Source: Clostridia bacterium
GTDB lineage: Bacteria; Bacillota; Clostridia; Peptostreptococcales; Acidaminobacteraceae
DNA: 64,000 nt
Assembly (NCBI GenBank): GCA_018399635.1
Contig: JAGYOH010000001.1
Coordinates: forward strand, 124,001-188,000
Direction of reading: 5' to 3'
Position numbers and translations under genes: made by a program. Positions 42,464 to 51,810 of this stretch are shown in pieces. Under the pieces are notes generated by a model. That model worked only from the letters and a program-made list of their open reading frames with translations, was not told where the DNA came from and made no database searches. Position 1 is the stretch's first letter; each line of letters starts with the position of its first letter.

Positions 42464-43489
42464 GTGAAAGTTCTCAATATCCGGGATATCGCCCGCTTGT
42501 CCAAGGTGAGTGTTTCAACGGTTTCAAGGGTGATCAACGACCATCCCGACGTGAGTCCCGAAACCAAGGCCCGGGTCAAGAAGCTCATCGCCGAGGAGGG
42601 CTATATTCCCAACACCAATGCCCGCCACCTCAAACTGATCCGGGAAAAACAGGTGGGCCTCATCGTCAAGGGACTTTTCAACCCCTTTTTCGCCCAGATC
42701 GTTGAAATCATGGAAAAGGAACTCACCCGCAGCGGCTTCTCCACCCTCCTCCACTATTCCCAGGAAACCAAAAATGACATTGATATTCTTTTGGAAAAAA
42801 CCCTGGAACAGCATCTCGGCGGCCTGGTCTATCTGGGCGGGGATTTCGACGCCCCCTCCCTCAGACGGTTGAAGACCCTCAATATCCCCGTGGTTCTCAC
42901 CTCGGCGGATTTCCCCTGGGAGGAAAGAAACGCCGATTTTTCCAGCGTCACCATCGACAATGTCCAGGTGGCCTTTGACGCCGTGAGCGCCCTCGGCCGA
43001 CGGGGCTTGAAGAAAATCGCCATGCTCTCCCCGAGACTCGATGAAGGCAATGTGGGAAGACGCCGCATCCAGGGCTATGAAAAAGCCCTGAGCGCCTTTC
43101 ATCTTCCCCTCGACCCCACTAAAATCGTCTACGGTGATTACACCATGGCTTCGGGCTACGCCGCCATGGGGCAGCTCATGAAAAGACATCCCGATGTGGA
43201 GGGGGTTTTCGCCGCCTCGGACCAGATCGCCCTGGGGGCTGCGAAATGTTGTCTGGACCTGGGAATCGCCATTCCCGGAGAAATCTCCATTATCGGTGTG
43301 GACGGCATCGACTGCACCCGCTACTATCATCCCAGACTCGCCACCATGGCCCAGCCCATGGCGGAATTCGCCGGATATTCCCTTGAGCTTCTCATGAAGC
43401 AGATGGAAGGCGTGGAGCCCCCCCGGCGCCACATACGGCTTGAAACCACCCTCATCGAGGGTGAATCCATGACAGGAGGCACACCATGA
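42464..43489 (+). CDS. LacI-family transcriptional regulator
   Basis: 341 residues. The helix-turn-helix NIRDIARLSKVSVSTVSRVIND opens the protein, with the hinge at NARHLKL. A periplasmic-binding-like sugar-sensing core follows (VGLIVKGLFNPFFAQ, GVFAASDQIALGA, IIGVDGID). GTG at 42464 has GGGAGG eight bases upstream. It shares ATGA with malQ and is first in the glycogen/maltodextrin operon, so it is the evident regulator of malQ and glgP, probably sensing a glucan-derived sugar. Confidence 0.93.
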   Translation: MKVLNIRDIARLSKVSVSTVSRVINDHPDVSPETKARVKKLIAEEGYIPNTNARHLKLIREKQVGLIVKGLFNPFFAQIVEIMEKELTRSGFSTLLHYSQETKNDIDILLEKTLEQHLGGLVYLGGDFDAPSLRRLKTLNIPVVLTSADFPWEERNADFSSVTIDNVQVAFDAVSALGRRGLKKIAMLSPRLDEGNVGRRRIQGYEKALSAFHLPLDPTKIVYGDYTMASGYAAMGQLMKRHPDVEGVFAASDQIALGAAKCCLDLGIAIPGEISIIGVDGIDCTRYYHPRLATMAQPMAEFAGYSLELLMKQMEGVEPPRRHIRLETTLIEGESMTGGTP

Positions 43490-44982
43490 AAGAAAGAAGC
43501 AGCGGCATCCTGCTGCATATCACCTCTTTGCCCGGCCCCTACGGCGTCGGCACTCTGGGACAGTCCGCCTATGATTTTGTCGACTTCCTCAAAGAAAGCG
43601 GACAGACCTACTGGCAGATTCTCCCCCTGGGAATCACCTCCTACGGCGACTCCCCCTACCAGTCCCCCTCTGCCTTCGCCGGCAATCCCTATCTCATCGA
43701 CCTGGACCGGCTGGTGGCCTGGGGGCACTTGAAACCCGAGGACCTGACCCATCTCCCCAAGGCCTCCCTGGATGATCCCGTGGACTTTCATGACTTGTTC
43801 CTGACCCGGGTCCCCCTGCTGAAAATCGCCTTTCACAACAGTTTTTCCCGTCTTCAGGATGAAATCGACGCCTTTCGCCGCCGCCATGAGGCATGGCTGC
43901 CCCCCTTCGCCCTCTTCATGGCGGTCAAGGCCCGCTTCGAGCTGGCCCCCTGGACTCATTGGCCGGAAGACTACAAGCACCGGGATCCGGAGACCCTGCA
44001 GGCCTTTCTCCGGGAAAATCAGGAGGAAGTGGACTTCTGGGTCTATGTCCAGTATCTTTTCTTCAAGCAGTGGGAAAACCTCAAGGCCTACGCCAAGGGG
44101 CAGGGCATCCGCTTCATCGGAGATCTTCCCATCTACGTGGCCCGGGACAGCGTGGACGTCTGGTACAACCCGGAGCTCTTCAAACTCGATGCCAAAAAAG
44201 ATCCCGCCCTGGTGGCCGGATGTCCCCCGGACGACTTTTCCCTCACGGGACAATTGTGGGGCAATCCCCTCTACGACTGGGACCAGATGAAAGCCACGGG
44301 CTATGAGTGGTGGATCAGAAGGATGGCCATGGCCGCCCATCTCTTCGACAAGGTGCGCATCGATCACTTCAGGGGCTTCGAAGCCTACTGGGAGATTCCC
44401 TCGGCCTCCGCCACCGCTGAAAACGGCGTGTGGACCCCCGGACCCGGCCTCCCCCTCTTCAAGGCCGTCGAAGAGGCCCTGGGGCCCGTGGATATCATTG
44501 CGGAGGATCTCGGCTATCTGACCCCCTCCTTTTATGCATTCAAGGAGGCCACCGGCTACCCCGGCATGAGGGTGATGCAGTTCTGCTTTGATGCCAGGGA
44601 CTCCAGCAATGCCCTCCCCCACGATTTCGAAATCAATGCCATCGTCTACACCGGCACCCACGACAACGCCACCACCCGGGGCTGGCTGGAGGAGGAAATC
44701 CAGGAGGAAGACTTCGCCCTGGCCAGGGATTACCTGGGGCTGACCGAGGAAGAGGGTCTTGTCGCCGGCATCATCCGGGGCGCCATGGCCACCGCCTGCG
44801 CCATCGCCGTCATTCCCATGCAGGACCATCTCAATCTCGGCAACGAGGCCAGGATGAACACCCCCTCCACCCTGGGCGGCAACTGGCGCTGGCGAATGAG
44901 TCAAAACGCCCTCACCGAAGATCTGGCCAGGAGAATCCACCACCAAACAGAAGTTTTTAGGAGGCTCAATCATGCCCTTTGA
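43486..44982 (+). CDS. malQ: 4-alpha-glucanotransferase (amylomaltase)
   Basis: 498 residues, standard GH77 length. It opens with SSGILLHITSLPGPYGVGTLG and shows the GH77 blocks RFIGDLPIYVARDSVDVW, RIDHFRGFEAYWEIP (nucleophile Asp in RIDH), IIAEDLG (acid/base Glu) and GTHDNATTRGW (third Asp). It transfers maltodextrin segments, supplying longer chains to the phosphorylase. AGGAGG precedes the ATG. It overlaps both neighbours. Confidence 0.96.
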   Translation: MKERSSGILLHITSLPGPYGVGTLGQSAYDFVDFLKESGQTYWQILPLGITSYGDSPYQSPSAFAGNPYLIDLDRLVAWGHLKPEDLTHLPKASLDDPVDFHDLFLTRVPLLKIAFHNSFSRLQDEIDAFRRRHEAWLPPFALFMAVKARFELAPWTHWPEDYKHRDPETLQAFLRENQEEVDFWVYVQYLFFKQWENLKAYAKGQGIRFIGDLPIYVARDSVDVWYNPELFKLDAKKDPALVAGCPPDDFSLTGQLWGNPLYDWDQMKATGYEWWIRRMAMAAHLFDKVRIDHFRGFEAYWEIPSASATAENGVWTPGPGLPLFKAVEEALGPVDIIAEDLGYLTPSFYAFKEATGYPGMRVMQFCFDARDSSNALPHDFEINAIVYTGTHDNATTRGWLEEEIQEEDFALARDYLGLTEEEGLVAGIIRGAMATACAIAVIPMQDHLNLGNEARMNTPSTLGGNWRWRMSQNALTEDLARRIHHQTEVFRRLNHAL

Positions 44983-47308
44983 TAAAAAAGAATTTCAATC
45001 ATCCGTCAAACGATACCTCTTGAACCACTACAAGGAGGATCTCCCGGCCGCCTCGCCGGAAGCGGTCTATACCGCCGTCTCCAAGGCCGCCATGGCCTGG
45101 GGGATGGAGAACTGGTTCAACAAGTCCAGATCCAGGTCTCCCAGAGCCTATTATTTCAGTGCGGAATTCCTCATGGGAAGAGCCCTGATCAACAACCTGA
45201 TCAACCTGGGCATCTACGACGAGGTCAGGGAGGCCCTGGCGGAACTGGGACTGGCTCTGGGGGACATCGAGTCCTTTGAAGCCGATCCGGGTCTGGGCAA
45301 CGGGGGCCTCGGTCGGCTGGCGGCCTGTTTCCTGGATTCCGCCGCCACCCACGACATTCCCCTTTACGGCTACGGCATCCGCTATGCCTACGGGCTTTTC
45401 AAACAGGAATTTTCGGATGGTTTTCAAACCGAAACCGCCGACGACTGGCTGGCACACGGGGATCCCTGGTCCCTGAGAATCCTCGAGGATGCCGTGACAG
45501 TCAACTTCGATGATTTCACCGTCAGGGCGGTCCCCTACGACATGCCGGTGATCGGCTACGAAACCGATACCGTCAACACCCTCCGTCTCTGGCAGTCGGA
45601 GCCATTGGTTCCCTTTGATTTCGACGCCTTCAACCGGCAGGAATACGACAAGGCCAATGTTCAAAAAAACAAGGCCCAGGACATTTCAAGGGTGCTCTAC
45701 CCCAATGACAACACCGAAGAGGGCAAGCTCCTGAGAATCCGGCAGGAGTACTTCTTCAGCAGCGCCTCCCTGAAGGACCTGGTCAACCGGCACAAGACCC
45801 ACCACGGCGATATCCGCAGCTTCGGCGCCTACAGCAAGATCCAGCTCAACGACACCCACCCCGCCGTCGCCATCCCTGAACTGATCCGCCTACTCATGGA
45901 TCAGGAGGGCCTGCCCTTCGAAGAGGCCCTGGCCATTGCCAGGGAGACCTTCTCCTATACCAACCACACCATTCTGTGGGAGGCCCTGGAAACCTGGCCG
46001 GTCCTCTATTACGAGAGAATTCTTCACCGGATCTATGAAATCATCCTTCTCCTGGATGAAGCCCTCCTGAGAGAACTCGACGCCCGGCGGATTCCCGGGG
46101 AAAACCATCACCATTACAAGATCCTCCACGAGGGCACCCTGAGAATGGCCAACCTCAGCATTTTCGTCTCCCATGCCGTCAACGGGGTGGCGGAGCTCCA
46201 CACCCATATCATCAAAACCTCCACCCTGAAACCCTGGGCGACCCTTTACCCCGGAAAATTCCAGAACAAGACCAACGGCATCACCCAGCGGCGCTGGCTG
46301 CTCAAATCCAACCCCCAGCTGTCGGACTACATCACGGACCTCCTCGGTCACAGGGACTGGGTCAAGGATCTCGACCACCTCAAGGCCCTGGAGGCCTTCG
46401 GGGATGATCCTGAGGTCCTCAGGGGCTTCATGGCGGTCAAGGCAATGAAAAAACAGGAGCTTGCCGACTACATTCTTGAAAAAGAAGGGATCCGTCTCGA
46501 TCCCGGAAGCATCTTCGATATCCAGATCAAGCGACTCCACGAATACAAGAGACAACTGCTCAACGCCTTCAACATCCTGGACCTCTACTACCGCATCAAG
46601 GAGGATCCCGGTCTCTTCATGCCTCCAAGAACCTTTATTTTCGGGGCAAAAGCGGCACCGGGCTACTACATCGCCAAGGGAATCATCAAGTACATCAATG
46701 AAATCGCAAAACTGATCAACGAAGATCCCGACATGCAGGACCGCCTCAAGGTGGTTTTTGTGGAAAACTACAATGTCTCCTACGGAGAAAAGCTTTTCCC
46801 CGCCGCCGACTTTTCCCATCAGATCTCCACTGCCGGCAAGGAGGCCTCGGGAACGGGCAATATGAAATTCATGCTCAACGGGACCCCCACCATCGGCACC
46901 TACGACGGCGCCAACATCGAAATCTTCCAGCAGGGCGGGGAGGCCAACAACTTCGTCTTCGGCGCCCGGGTGGAGGAATTGGAGGCCCTTGCCGGCTCCT
47001 ATGATCCTGCAGGCTGTCTGGCAAGGGTCCCCGGACTCAGGCGGGTGGTGGACTCCCTGGTGGACGGCACCCTCTCCGACGGCGGCACCGGCATGTTCCG
47101 GGCCATCTACGAAAGTCTGGTTCATGAGGACACCTACTTCCTCCTCAAGGATTTCGAATCCTACCGGGAAACCGTGGACCGGTCCGGCAGGGTTTATGAA
47201 GATTCCATGGCCTTTGCAAAAATGGCCTGGTTGAACCTGGCCAACTCCGGAAAGTTCAGCTCAGACCGCACCATCAAGGAATACGCCAGGGAAATCTGGC
47301 AGCTTTAA
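44972..47308 (+). CDS. glgP: Glycogen/starch/alpha-glucan phosphorylase
   Basis: 778 residues, slightly shorter than E. coli MalP/GlgP. Conserved blocks are DPGLGNGGLGRLAACFLDS, NDTHPAVAIPEL, KTNGITQRRWL and the PLP-lysine segment EASGTGNMKFMLNG. It releases glucose-1-phosphate from glucans. The start overlaps malQ by 11 bases and has TAGGAGG upstream. Last gene of the operon; a strong hairpin follows. Confidence 0.96.
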   Translation: MPFDKKEFQSSVKRYLLNHYKEDLPAASPEAVYTAVSKAAMAWGMENWFNKSRSRSPRAYYFSAEFLMGRALINNLINLGIYDEVREALAELGLALGDIESFEADPGLGNGGLGRLAACFLDSAATHDIPLYGYGIRYAYGLFKQEFSDGFQTETADDWLAHGDPWSLRILEDAVTVNFDDFTVRAVPYDMPVIGYETDTVNTLRLWQSEPLVPFDFDAFNRQEYDKANVQKNKAQDISRVLYPNDNTEEGKLLRIRQEYFFSSASLKDLVNRHKTHHGDIRSFGAYSKIQLNDTHPAVAIPELIRLLMDQEGLPFEEALAIARETFSYTNHTILWEALETWPVLYYERILHRIYEIILLLDEALLRELDARRIPGENHHHYKILHEGTLRMANLSIFVSHAVNGVAELHTHIIKTSTLKPWATLYPGKFQNKTNGITQRRWLLKSNPQLSDYITDLLGHRDWVKDLDHLKALEAFGDDPEVLRGFMAVKAMKKQELADYILEKEGIRLDPGSIFDIQIKRLHEYKRQLLNAFNILDLYYRIKEDPGLFMPPRTFIFGAKAAPGYYIAKGIIKYINEIAKLINEDPDMQDRLKVVFVENYNVSYGEKLFPAADFSHQISTAGKEASGTGNMKFMLNGTPTIGTYDGANIEIFQQGGEANNFVFGARVEELEALAGSYDPAGCLARVPGLRRVVDSLVDGTLSDGGTGMFRAIYESLVHEDTYFLLKDFESYRETVDRSGRVYEDSMAFAKMAWLNLANSGKFSSDRTIKEYAREIWQL

Positions 47309-47311
47309 GAA

Positions 47312-47338
47312 AAGGCCCGGGGAAAATCCCCGGGCCTT
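47312..47338. terminator. Bidirectional terminator between glgP and the amylase gene
   Basis: AAGGCCCGGGGA pairs with TCCCCGGGCCTT around a short AAAA loop. Very stable, but the T-tracts are short on both sides. Confidence 0.65.
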
Positions 47339-47340
47339 GC

Positions 47341-48600
47341 TCATGCTCTTGTGAAAATCAGGTAGTCCTCGATGGTCCTCCGGTCAAGGGGCCCGGGCGC
47401 TTCCCCTCTTGTAAGCTCTCGGTAACTGCCCCCCAGGGCGAAATCGTGGGTCAGGGGTCCGGAGCCGAAGTTCACGGCGGCCACAAAGAGACTTTCGGGA
47501 TCCCGGATGATGAGGAGATTTTCACCCACCACCTCGTAGACGCGCTCATCCCCCGCCAGGGCCTTTTCCTTCATGAGGCCGTTGAGCTTCTTGACCAGGG
47601 CGACGTACTCCGGCACCTCCCGGCTGAAATCCACGGGATCCACCTCGAAAAGACTCGGGGTTTTTACCGTGTCGGTTTCCTGGCCCCCGTAAAAGAGGGT
47701 CGCCCCCTTGAGGAGATAGACCATCACCGTGAATTTCTCCTTTTCCTTCTGGGTCCTGCCATAGGCCAGAAATCTCGGCTGATCGTGATTTTCGATGAAT
47801 CTCAGCTTGACATACCCCTCGGGATAGAGGCGGTCCTGGTCCTCGACGGCATCAATATAAGTCCTCAAGGAGGCCCTGCCCTTGACGAAGTCTTCAAAGA
47901 CGGGATGGATATCGTAATCATACAGGATATCGAAGACCTCGAAGAGGGTGGCGTCATCAGCCCCCTCATAGCCTCTTTGACGCAGGGCGTGTAAAAACTC
48001 CGTATGGACGGATTCCCCCAGCCAGAGGACCCCGGCTTTCACCTCGGCCACCGCCGCCTTCGCCGCCCGCCAGAAGTCCATGGGCACCAGGGAGGCCACG
48101 TCACAGCGAAAACCGTCCACGCCGAGGGTGACCCAGCTTTTCAGGTAGCCCATCAGCAGGGGCCACAGGTCCCGGTTGGAAAAATCCAGATCGATGACAT
48201 CCGCCCACTCCGGCTCCTTGGTCACGGGATTGCCGGCGGCGTCCCTGAGGTAGAAGCGGGGGTCCCGGCGGTAGAGATCGGCATCATGGGCGGTGTGATT
48301 GTAGACCACGTCCATGATCACCTTCAAGCCCTTTTCATGGGCCCTGCGGATGAAGGCGGCAAAATCATCCTTTGTCCCGTATTCTGGATTGATGGCGCCG
48401 TAGTCGGCGATGGCGTAGGGACAACCCAGGGGGCCCTTTTTATTGACCTGGCCGATGGGATGGACGGGGAGCAGCCAGAGGGCGTCGAAGCCCAGGTCCC
48501 GGATCCGGTCAAGATCCCGGACCAGACTGTTGAAAGTATTGCATTCACCGTGGTTTCTCAAGTAGATTGAATAGATGGTCCATTGATTCTTGCCGGTCAT
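47341..48600 (-). CDS. Cytoplasmic GH13 alpha-amylase-family glycosidase
   Basis: 419 residues. GH13 regions: DVVYNH, GFRCDVASL (nucleophile Asp), WLGESVH (acid/base Glu) and FIENHDQPR (third Asp). There is no signal peptide, so it works on internal or imported glucans. It opens with YSIYLRNHGE, a pattern of maltodextrin-degrading enzymes. GAGGTG precedes the ATG. It converges with glgP and lies just after the PucR-type regulator on the same strand. Confidence 0.92.
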   Translation of the reverse strand: MTGKNQWTIYSIYLRNHGECNTFNSLVRDLDRIRDLGFDALWLLPVHPIGQVNKKGPLGCPYAIADYGAINPEYGTKDDFAAFIRRAHEKGLKVIMDVVYNHTAHDADLYRRDPRFYLRDAAGNPVTKEPEWADVIDLDFSNRDLWPLLMGYLKSWVTLGVDGFRCDVASLVPMDFWRAAKAAVAEVKAGVLWLGESVHTEFLHALRQRGYEGADDATLFEVFDILYDYDIHPVFEDFVKGRASLRTYIDAVEDQDRLYPEGYVKLRFIENHDQPRFLAYGRTQKEKEKFTVMVYLLKGATLFYGGQETDTVKTPSLFEVDPVDFSREVPEYVALVKKLNGLMKEKALAGDERVYEVVGENLLIIRDPESLFVAAVNFGSGPLTHDFALGGSYRELTRGEAPGPLDRRTIEDYLIFTRA

Positions 48601-48633
48601 GAAATCACCTCAATAAAAAACCCACAGATCTGG

Positions 48634-49536
48634 CTATGGGTTTTGCTTGAATTCCTGGTACAGGGACAGGCTGTAAAAGTTCACCGCCTCTAGAAAATTA
48701 CGGATATCATACCCCGTCAGGCTCTTGATTCTGCCCAGACGGTAAATCAGGGTATTGCGGTGAATGAACAATTTGTTCGCCGTATCGGTGACATTGAGAT
48801 TGCAGAACAAGAATTCTCTCGCGGTATGCATGAGTTCCTCCTCCAGGGAGAGGGGGGGTGCCAGACTGAGGACCTTCTTCACGGAACCGCCTTCCTCCGA
48901 CCCCAGACTGTGATGAAAAATCCCGCTGAGGAGCATCTTGTCGAATTCATAGATTTTCGGAGTCCGGTTCAATATCCCGTGGATGGCCCTGAGGCTCCGG
49001 ATCACTTCAAGCCCCGCGGGCATTTCCTCCTGACTCGTCAGGGGCTGGGAAACGAAAACAGCGATATCTTCAAACACCGTCGCCTCGAGATCGCTGTGGA
49101 TGTCCGTCACCGAGTATTCCTGGGGATCCTGGACGGCCTTGAGCACCACCAGGGTCCGGGAATCCTTTTTCAAGAGGGAATCCTCCGGAAACATGGTCCT
49201 GAAAAACGCCATGGCGTCCTCGATCCCCTCCTCAGACTCCAGCCACCAGATTTTCAAGGGGAATTCAAGGGATTGTCTGATTTTTCCCGGCAGGCGGCCC
49301 CCGCTGAAAAAGACTTCAAGAGACAAGTCCTCCTCGAAAAGGGGGGGCATCAGCGCCTCTAGAAGCGCACGCTCCCGTGGTGTCAGGGCCTTGTCCTTGA
49401 AAAGAAGGACGCCCTCCCCCAGGCGGATGCTTTCCGGGTATTCGCCGGATATTCCCTGTTCATCGCCGCCTGCAAAAACCACCTTGGTTCCCAGGATGGC
49501 TTCAATTTTCCGGATCAGTTGCTCATGCAAGGACAT
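48634..49536 (-). CDS. PucR/CdaR-type transcriptional regulator
   Basis: About 300 residues. The C-terminal PucR helix-turn-helix is clear (LNVTDTANKLFIHRNTLIYRLGRIKSLTG). The N-terminal 220 residues have no sensor domain that I recognise. The start is uncertain: ATG at 49536 or TTG at 49530, the latter having AAGGTG six bases upstream; an earlier TTG overlaps the ATPase stop. It lies between an ABC ATPase gene and the amylase, so control of sugar use is plausible. Confidence 0.85.
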   Translation of the reverse strand: MSLHEQLIRKIEAILGTKVVFAGGDEQGISGEYPESIRLGEGVLLFKDKALTPRERALLEALMPPLFEEDLSLEVFFSGGRLPGKIRQSLEFPLKIWWLESEEGIEDAMAFFRTMFPEDSLLKKDSRTLVVLKAVQDPQEYSVTDIHSDLEATVFEDIAVFVSQPLTSQEEMPAGLEVIRSLRAIHGILNRTPKIYEFDKMLLSGIFHHSLGSEEGGSVKKVLSLAPPLSLEEELMHTAREFLFCNLNVTDTANKLFIHRNTLIYRLGRIKSLTGYDIRNFLEAVNFYSLSLYQEFKQNP

Positions 49537-49544
49537 CACCTTAA

Positions 49545-50630
49545 TCAAAGAATTCTGTTTTCAGTCTCCGCATCGAAGAGATGGAGTTTCTCACTGTCGT
49601 AGGTGATGAAAATCTCATCTCCCATGGTCACGTCGTTTTCACTCGTGGCCCGGGCGATGTACTGGGTGCCGTCGAGCCTGTAGTAGATATAGATTTCGCT
49701 GCCCAGGAGCTCCACCACTTCAACCTTGACCTTGATGCCCTTTTCACCGATAAAGGTATCCTCCGGCCGGACTCCCAGAATGATTTTCTGGGAAACGTAG
49801 CCCTTGTCCCTGAGAATCTCCTGGGTGGCCGCCGGCAGCTCCACCAGATCATCCTTGACCTGAAGAAAAATCCTGCCCTCCGACTCCGTCACCGAAGCCC
49901 CCATGATGTTCATCTGGGGTGCGCCGATAAAGCCGGCCACGAAGACGTTGCCTGGATTCTGGTAGATGGTCTTGGGGGGACCCACCTGCTGGATGACGCC
50001 GTTGTTCATGACGCAGATCCTGGTCCCCATGGTCATGGCTTCGGTCTGGTCGTGGGTCACGTAAATGAAGGTGGAGTCGATCTCCTTGTGGAGTCTGATC
50101 AGTTCGGCCCGCATCTGGACCCGGAGCTTGGCATCGAGATTGGACAAGGGCTCGTCCATCAGAAAAACCTCGGGCTCCCGGACAATGGCGCGACCCAGAG
50201 CGACCCGCTGCCGCTGTCCTCCGGAGAGTTCCTTGGGCTTTCGGTCCAGGAGCTGGTCGATGCCCAGGACCTCGGCCACGGCAGTCACCTTCTTCTTGAT
50301 CTGGTCCTTGGGCACCTTTCTGAGCTTCAGACCGAAGGCCATGTTGTCAAAAATCGTCATGTGGGGATAAAGGGCATAGTTCTGGAACACCATGGCGATG
50401 TTCCGGTCCTTGGGAACCACATCGTTGACCCGGCGTTCTCCGATATAGAGGTCGCCCTCGGTCACCTCTTCGAGACCCGCGATCATTCTGAGCGTGGTGG
50501 TCTTGCCACAGCCCGAAGGACCGACCAGGACCATGAACTCCTTGTCCCCGATATCGAGATCGATCCCTTTGACCGCTTGAAAGCCGTTGGGATAGGTTTT
50601 TACGAGACCATTCATTCGAACGTCTGACAT
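49545..50630 (-). CDS. Sugar ABC transporter ATPase (MalK/MsmX/UgpC type)
   Basis: 361 residues. Walker A GPSGCGKTTT, Q-loop FQNYALYPHM, signature LSGGQRQRVALGRA, Walker B VFLMDEP and H-loop VTHDQ, then a C-terminal OB/TOBE regulatory region. ATG at 50630 has GGAGG six bases upstream. No permease or binding-protein genes adjoin, as for the multitask ATPase MsmX of Bacillus that serves several sugar importers. The regulator gene follows closely. Confidence 0.94.
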   Translation of the reverse strand: MSDVRMNGLVKTYPNGFQAVKGIDLDIGDKEFMVLVGPSGCGKTTTLRMIAGLEEVTEGDLYIGERRVNDVVPKDRNIAMVFQNYALYPHMTIFDNMAFGLKLRKVPKDQIKKKVTAVAEVLGIDQLLDRKPKELSGGQRQRVALGRAIVREPEVFLMDEPLSNLDAKLRVQMRAELIRLHKEIDSTFIYVTHDQTEAMTMGTRICVMNNGVIQQVGPPKTIYQNPGNVFVAGFIGAPQMNIMGASVTESEGRIFLQVKDDLVELPAATQEILRDKGYVSQKIILGVRPEDTFIGEKGIKVKVEVVELLGSEIYIYYRLDGTQYIARATSENDVTMGDEIFITYDSEKLHLFDAETENRIL

Positions 50631-50741
50631 ATGTATCCTCCTTTGTGTACGGTTTGTTTCAATTATACCGGAAGAAAACCCCGGAACCCATTGGAACATC
50701 CTCCAAATTTCCCCCGGGGTTTCTTGTAGCTTCATACAAGG

Positions 50742-51488
50742 CTATTTTTTCGCTTTAGCGATAAAGGCTTCGAAAATCCTGAATTGTTCCTCCACGGACT
50801 CCGCCATCATTTCAGGATGCCATTGAACCCCGAAAACATCAGGATGCTTCAGATGCACCAGGCCCTCAACGATACCGTCTTCACTCGTGGCGATGGCCGT
50901 GAGTTCCTCTGAAAGCTCGTCGATGATCTGATGGTGGTAGCTGTTCACATGGAGGGTTTCCTTGAGGAAGATATTGTGGAGCATGGAATCTCCCAGAAGA
51001 AAGACCTTGTGGGCGGTGTCCTGCTTCATCAGACCCAGGCCCACATGCTGGATCTGGGTTTTATGATAGGTATTAATGTCCTGGATCAGGGTGCCGCCGA
51101 AGGCCACATTGATCAGTTGGAAGCCCCTGCAGATTCCGAGGACCGGAATCCCCTTTTCCACGGCCTTCTTCAAGAGGGCGATTTCAAAATCATCCCTTAT
51201 CCCTCCCACGGTACCCAGTCCCCTTTTGATGCTCTGTCCATAGTGCTTGGGGTGGATGTCGGCGCCGCCGCTGAGCAGCAGGCCGTCTAGTCTTTCAACC
51301 ACACCCTCGATATAGGCTTCATCCAGAATCGGCGGGATACTCAGGGGAATGCCGCCGGCCCTTTCAATATTTCTCGCGTAATCCATCGAGGTGGCATGGG
51401 TGTCCCGACCCAGAATATCCCGGTTGAAATCCTTTCCCGGCGTTCTTGCATCATTGAGATTGCTGGTGATACCGATCAATGGTCTCAT
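50742..51488 (-). CDS. Gamma-glutamyl-gamma-aminobutyrate hydrolase family (peptidase C26, PuuD-like)
   Basis: 248 residues of a class I glutamine-amidotransferase fold. The nucleophile Cys is in GICRGFQ, the His/Glu pair in FGVQWHPE, with LLLSGGADIHP upstream. Family members cut gamma-glutamyl amides such as gamma-glutamyl-GABA; the substrate here is unknown. GGAGG precedes the ATG. It is a single gene between the ATPase and a terminator. Confidence 0.88.
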   Translation of the reverse strand: MRPLIGITSNLNDARTPGKDFNRDILGRDTHATSMDYARNIERAGGIPLSIPPILDEAYIEGVVERLDGLLLSGGADIHPKHYGQSIKRGLGTVGGIRDDFEIALLKKAVEKGIPVLGICRGFQLINVAFGGTLIQDINTYHKTQIQHVGLGLMKQDTAHKVFLLGDSMLHNIFLKETLHVNSYHHQIIDELSEELTAIATSEDGIVEGLVHLKHPDVFGVQWHPEMMAESVEEQFRIFEAFIAKAKK

Positions 51489-51549
51489 GTTTTTCCTCCA
51501 AATTGTTTGATTTATTCCAGTTAATCATTTTTTCAAATCCTTGTCCATC

Positions 51550-51575
51550 AAAAAACGATGGGGAGTGGCTCCCCA
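51550..51575 (-). terminator. Terminator of the tetR-small membrane protein operon
   Basis: Minus-strand TGGGGAG and CTCCCCA (51575-51559) form a hairpin with a short loop, followed by CGTTTTTT. Confidence 0.75.
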
Positions 51576-51587
51576 CCGCTGCTTCAT

Positions 51588-51794
51588 CTAGCCCACGATC
51601 AGCCAGATGCCAAGGCCGATTGCCGCCACACCCCAGACGTCGAAAAACACCACCGTGCCCTTTTCACCCAGAACCCTGATGAAAAACATGATTTTTTTCA
51701 TACGCCAGATACTTTGTGGCTTTCGGTAAGCAATGCCGAGCACCAGAATACCGTAGATGATGAGGATGATTCCTAAAGCCGCCATGCCATCCAT
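51588..51794 (-). CDS. Small two-helix membrane protein of unknown function
   Basis: 68 residues. Two hydrophobic segments, about 5-21 (LGIILIIYGILVLGIAY) and 46-66 (VVFFDVWGVAAIGLGIWLI), flank a basic stretch with RKPQ and RMKK. I recognise no family. It has AGGAGG seven bases before the ATG and follows the TetR gene after 16 bases, ending in a terminator, which supports it as a real gene controlled by TetR. Confidence 0.65.
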   Translation of the reverse strand: MDGMAALGIILIIYGILVLGIAYRKPQSIWRMKKIMFFIRVLGEKGTVVFFDVWGVAAIGLGIWLIVG

Positions 51795-51810
51795 TCGATT
51801 GCCTCCTTCT

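Noticed and set aside
43327-44973. 548-codon open frame on the minus strand opposite malQ
   Set aside because: GGVV-rich antisense artefact; malQ is complete and conserved on the plus strand.
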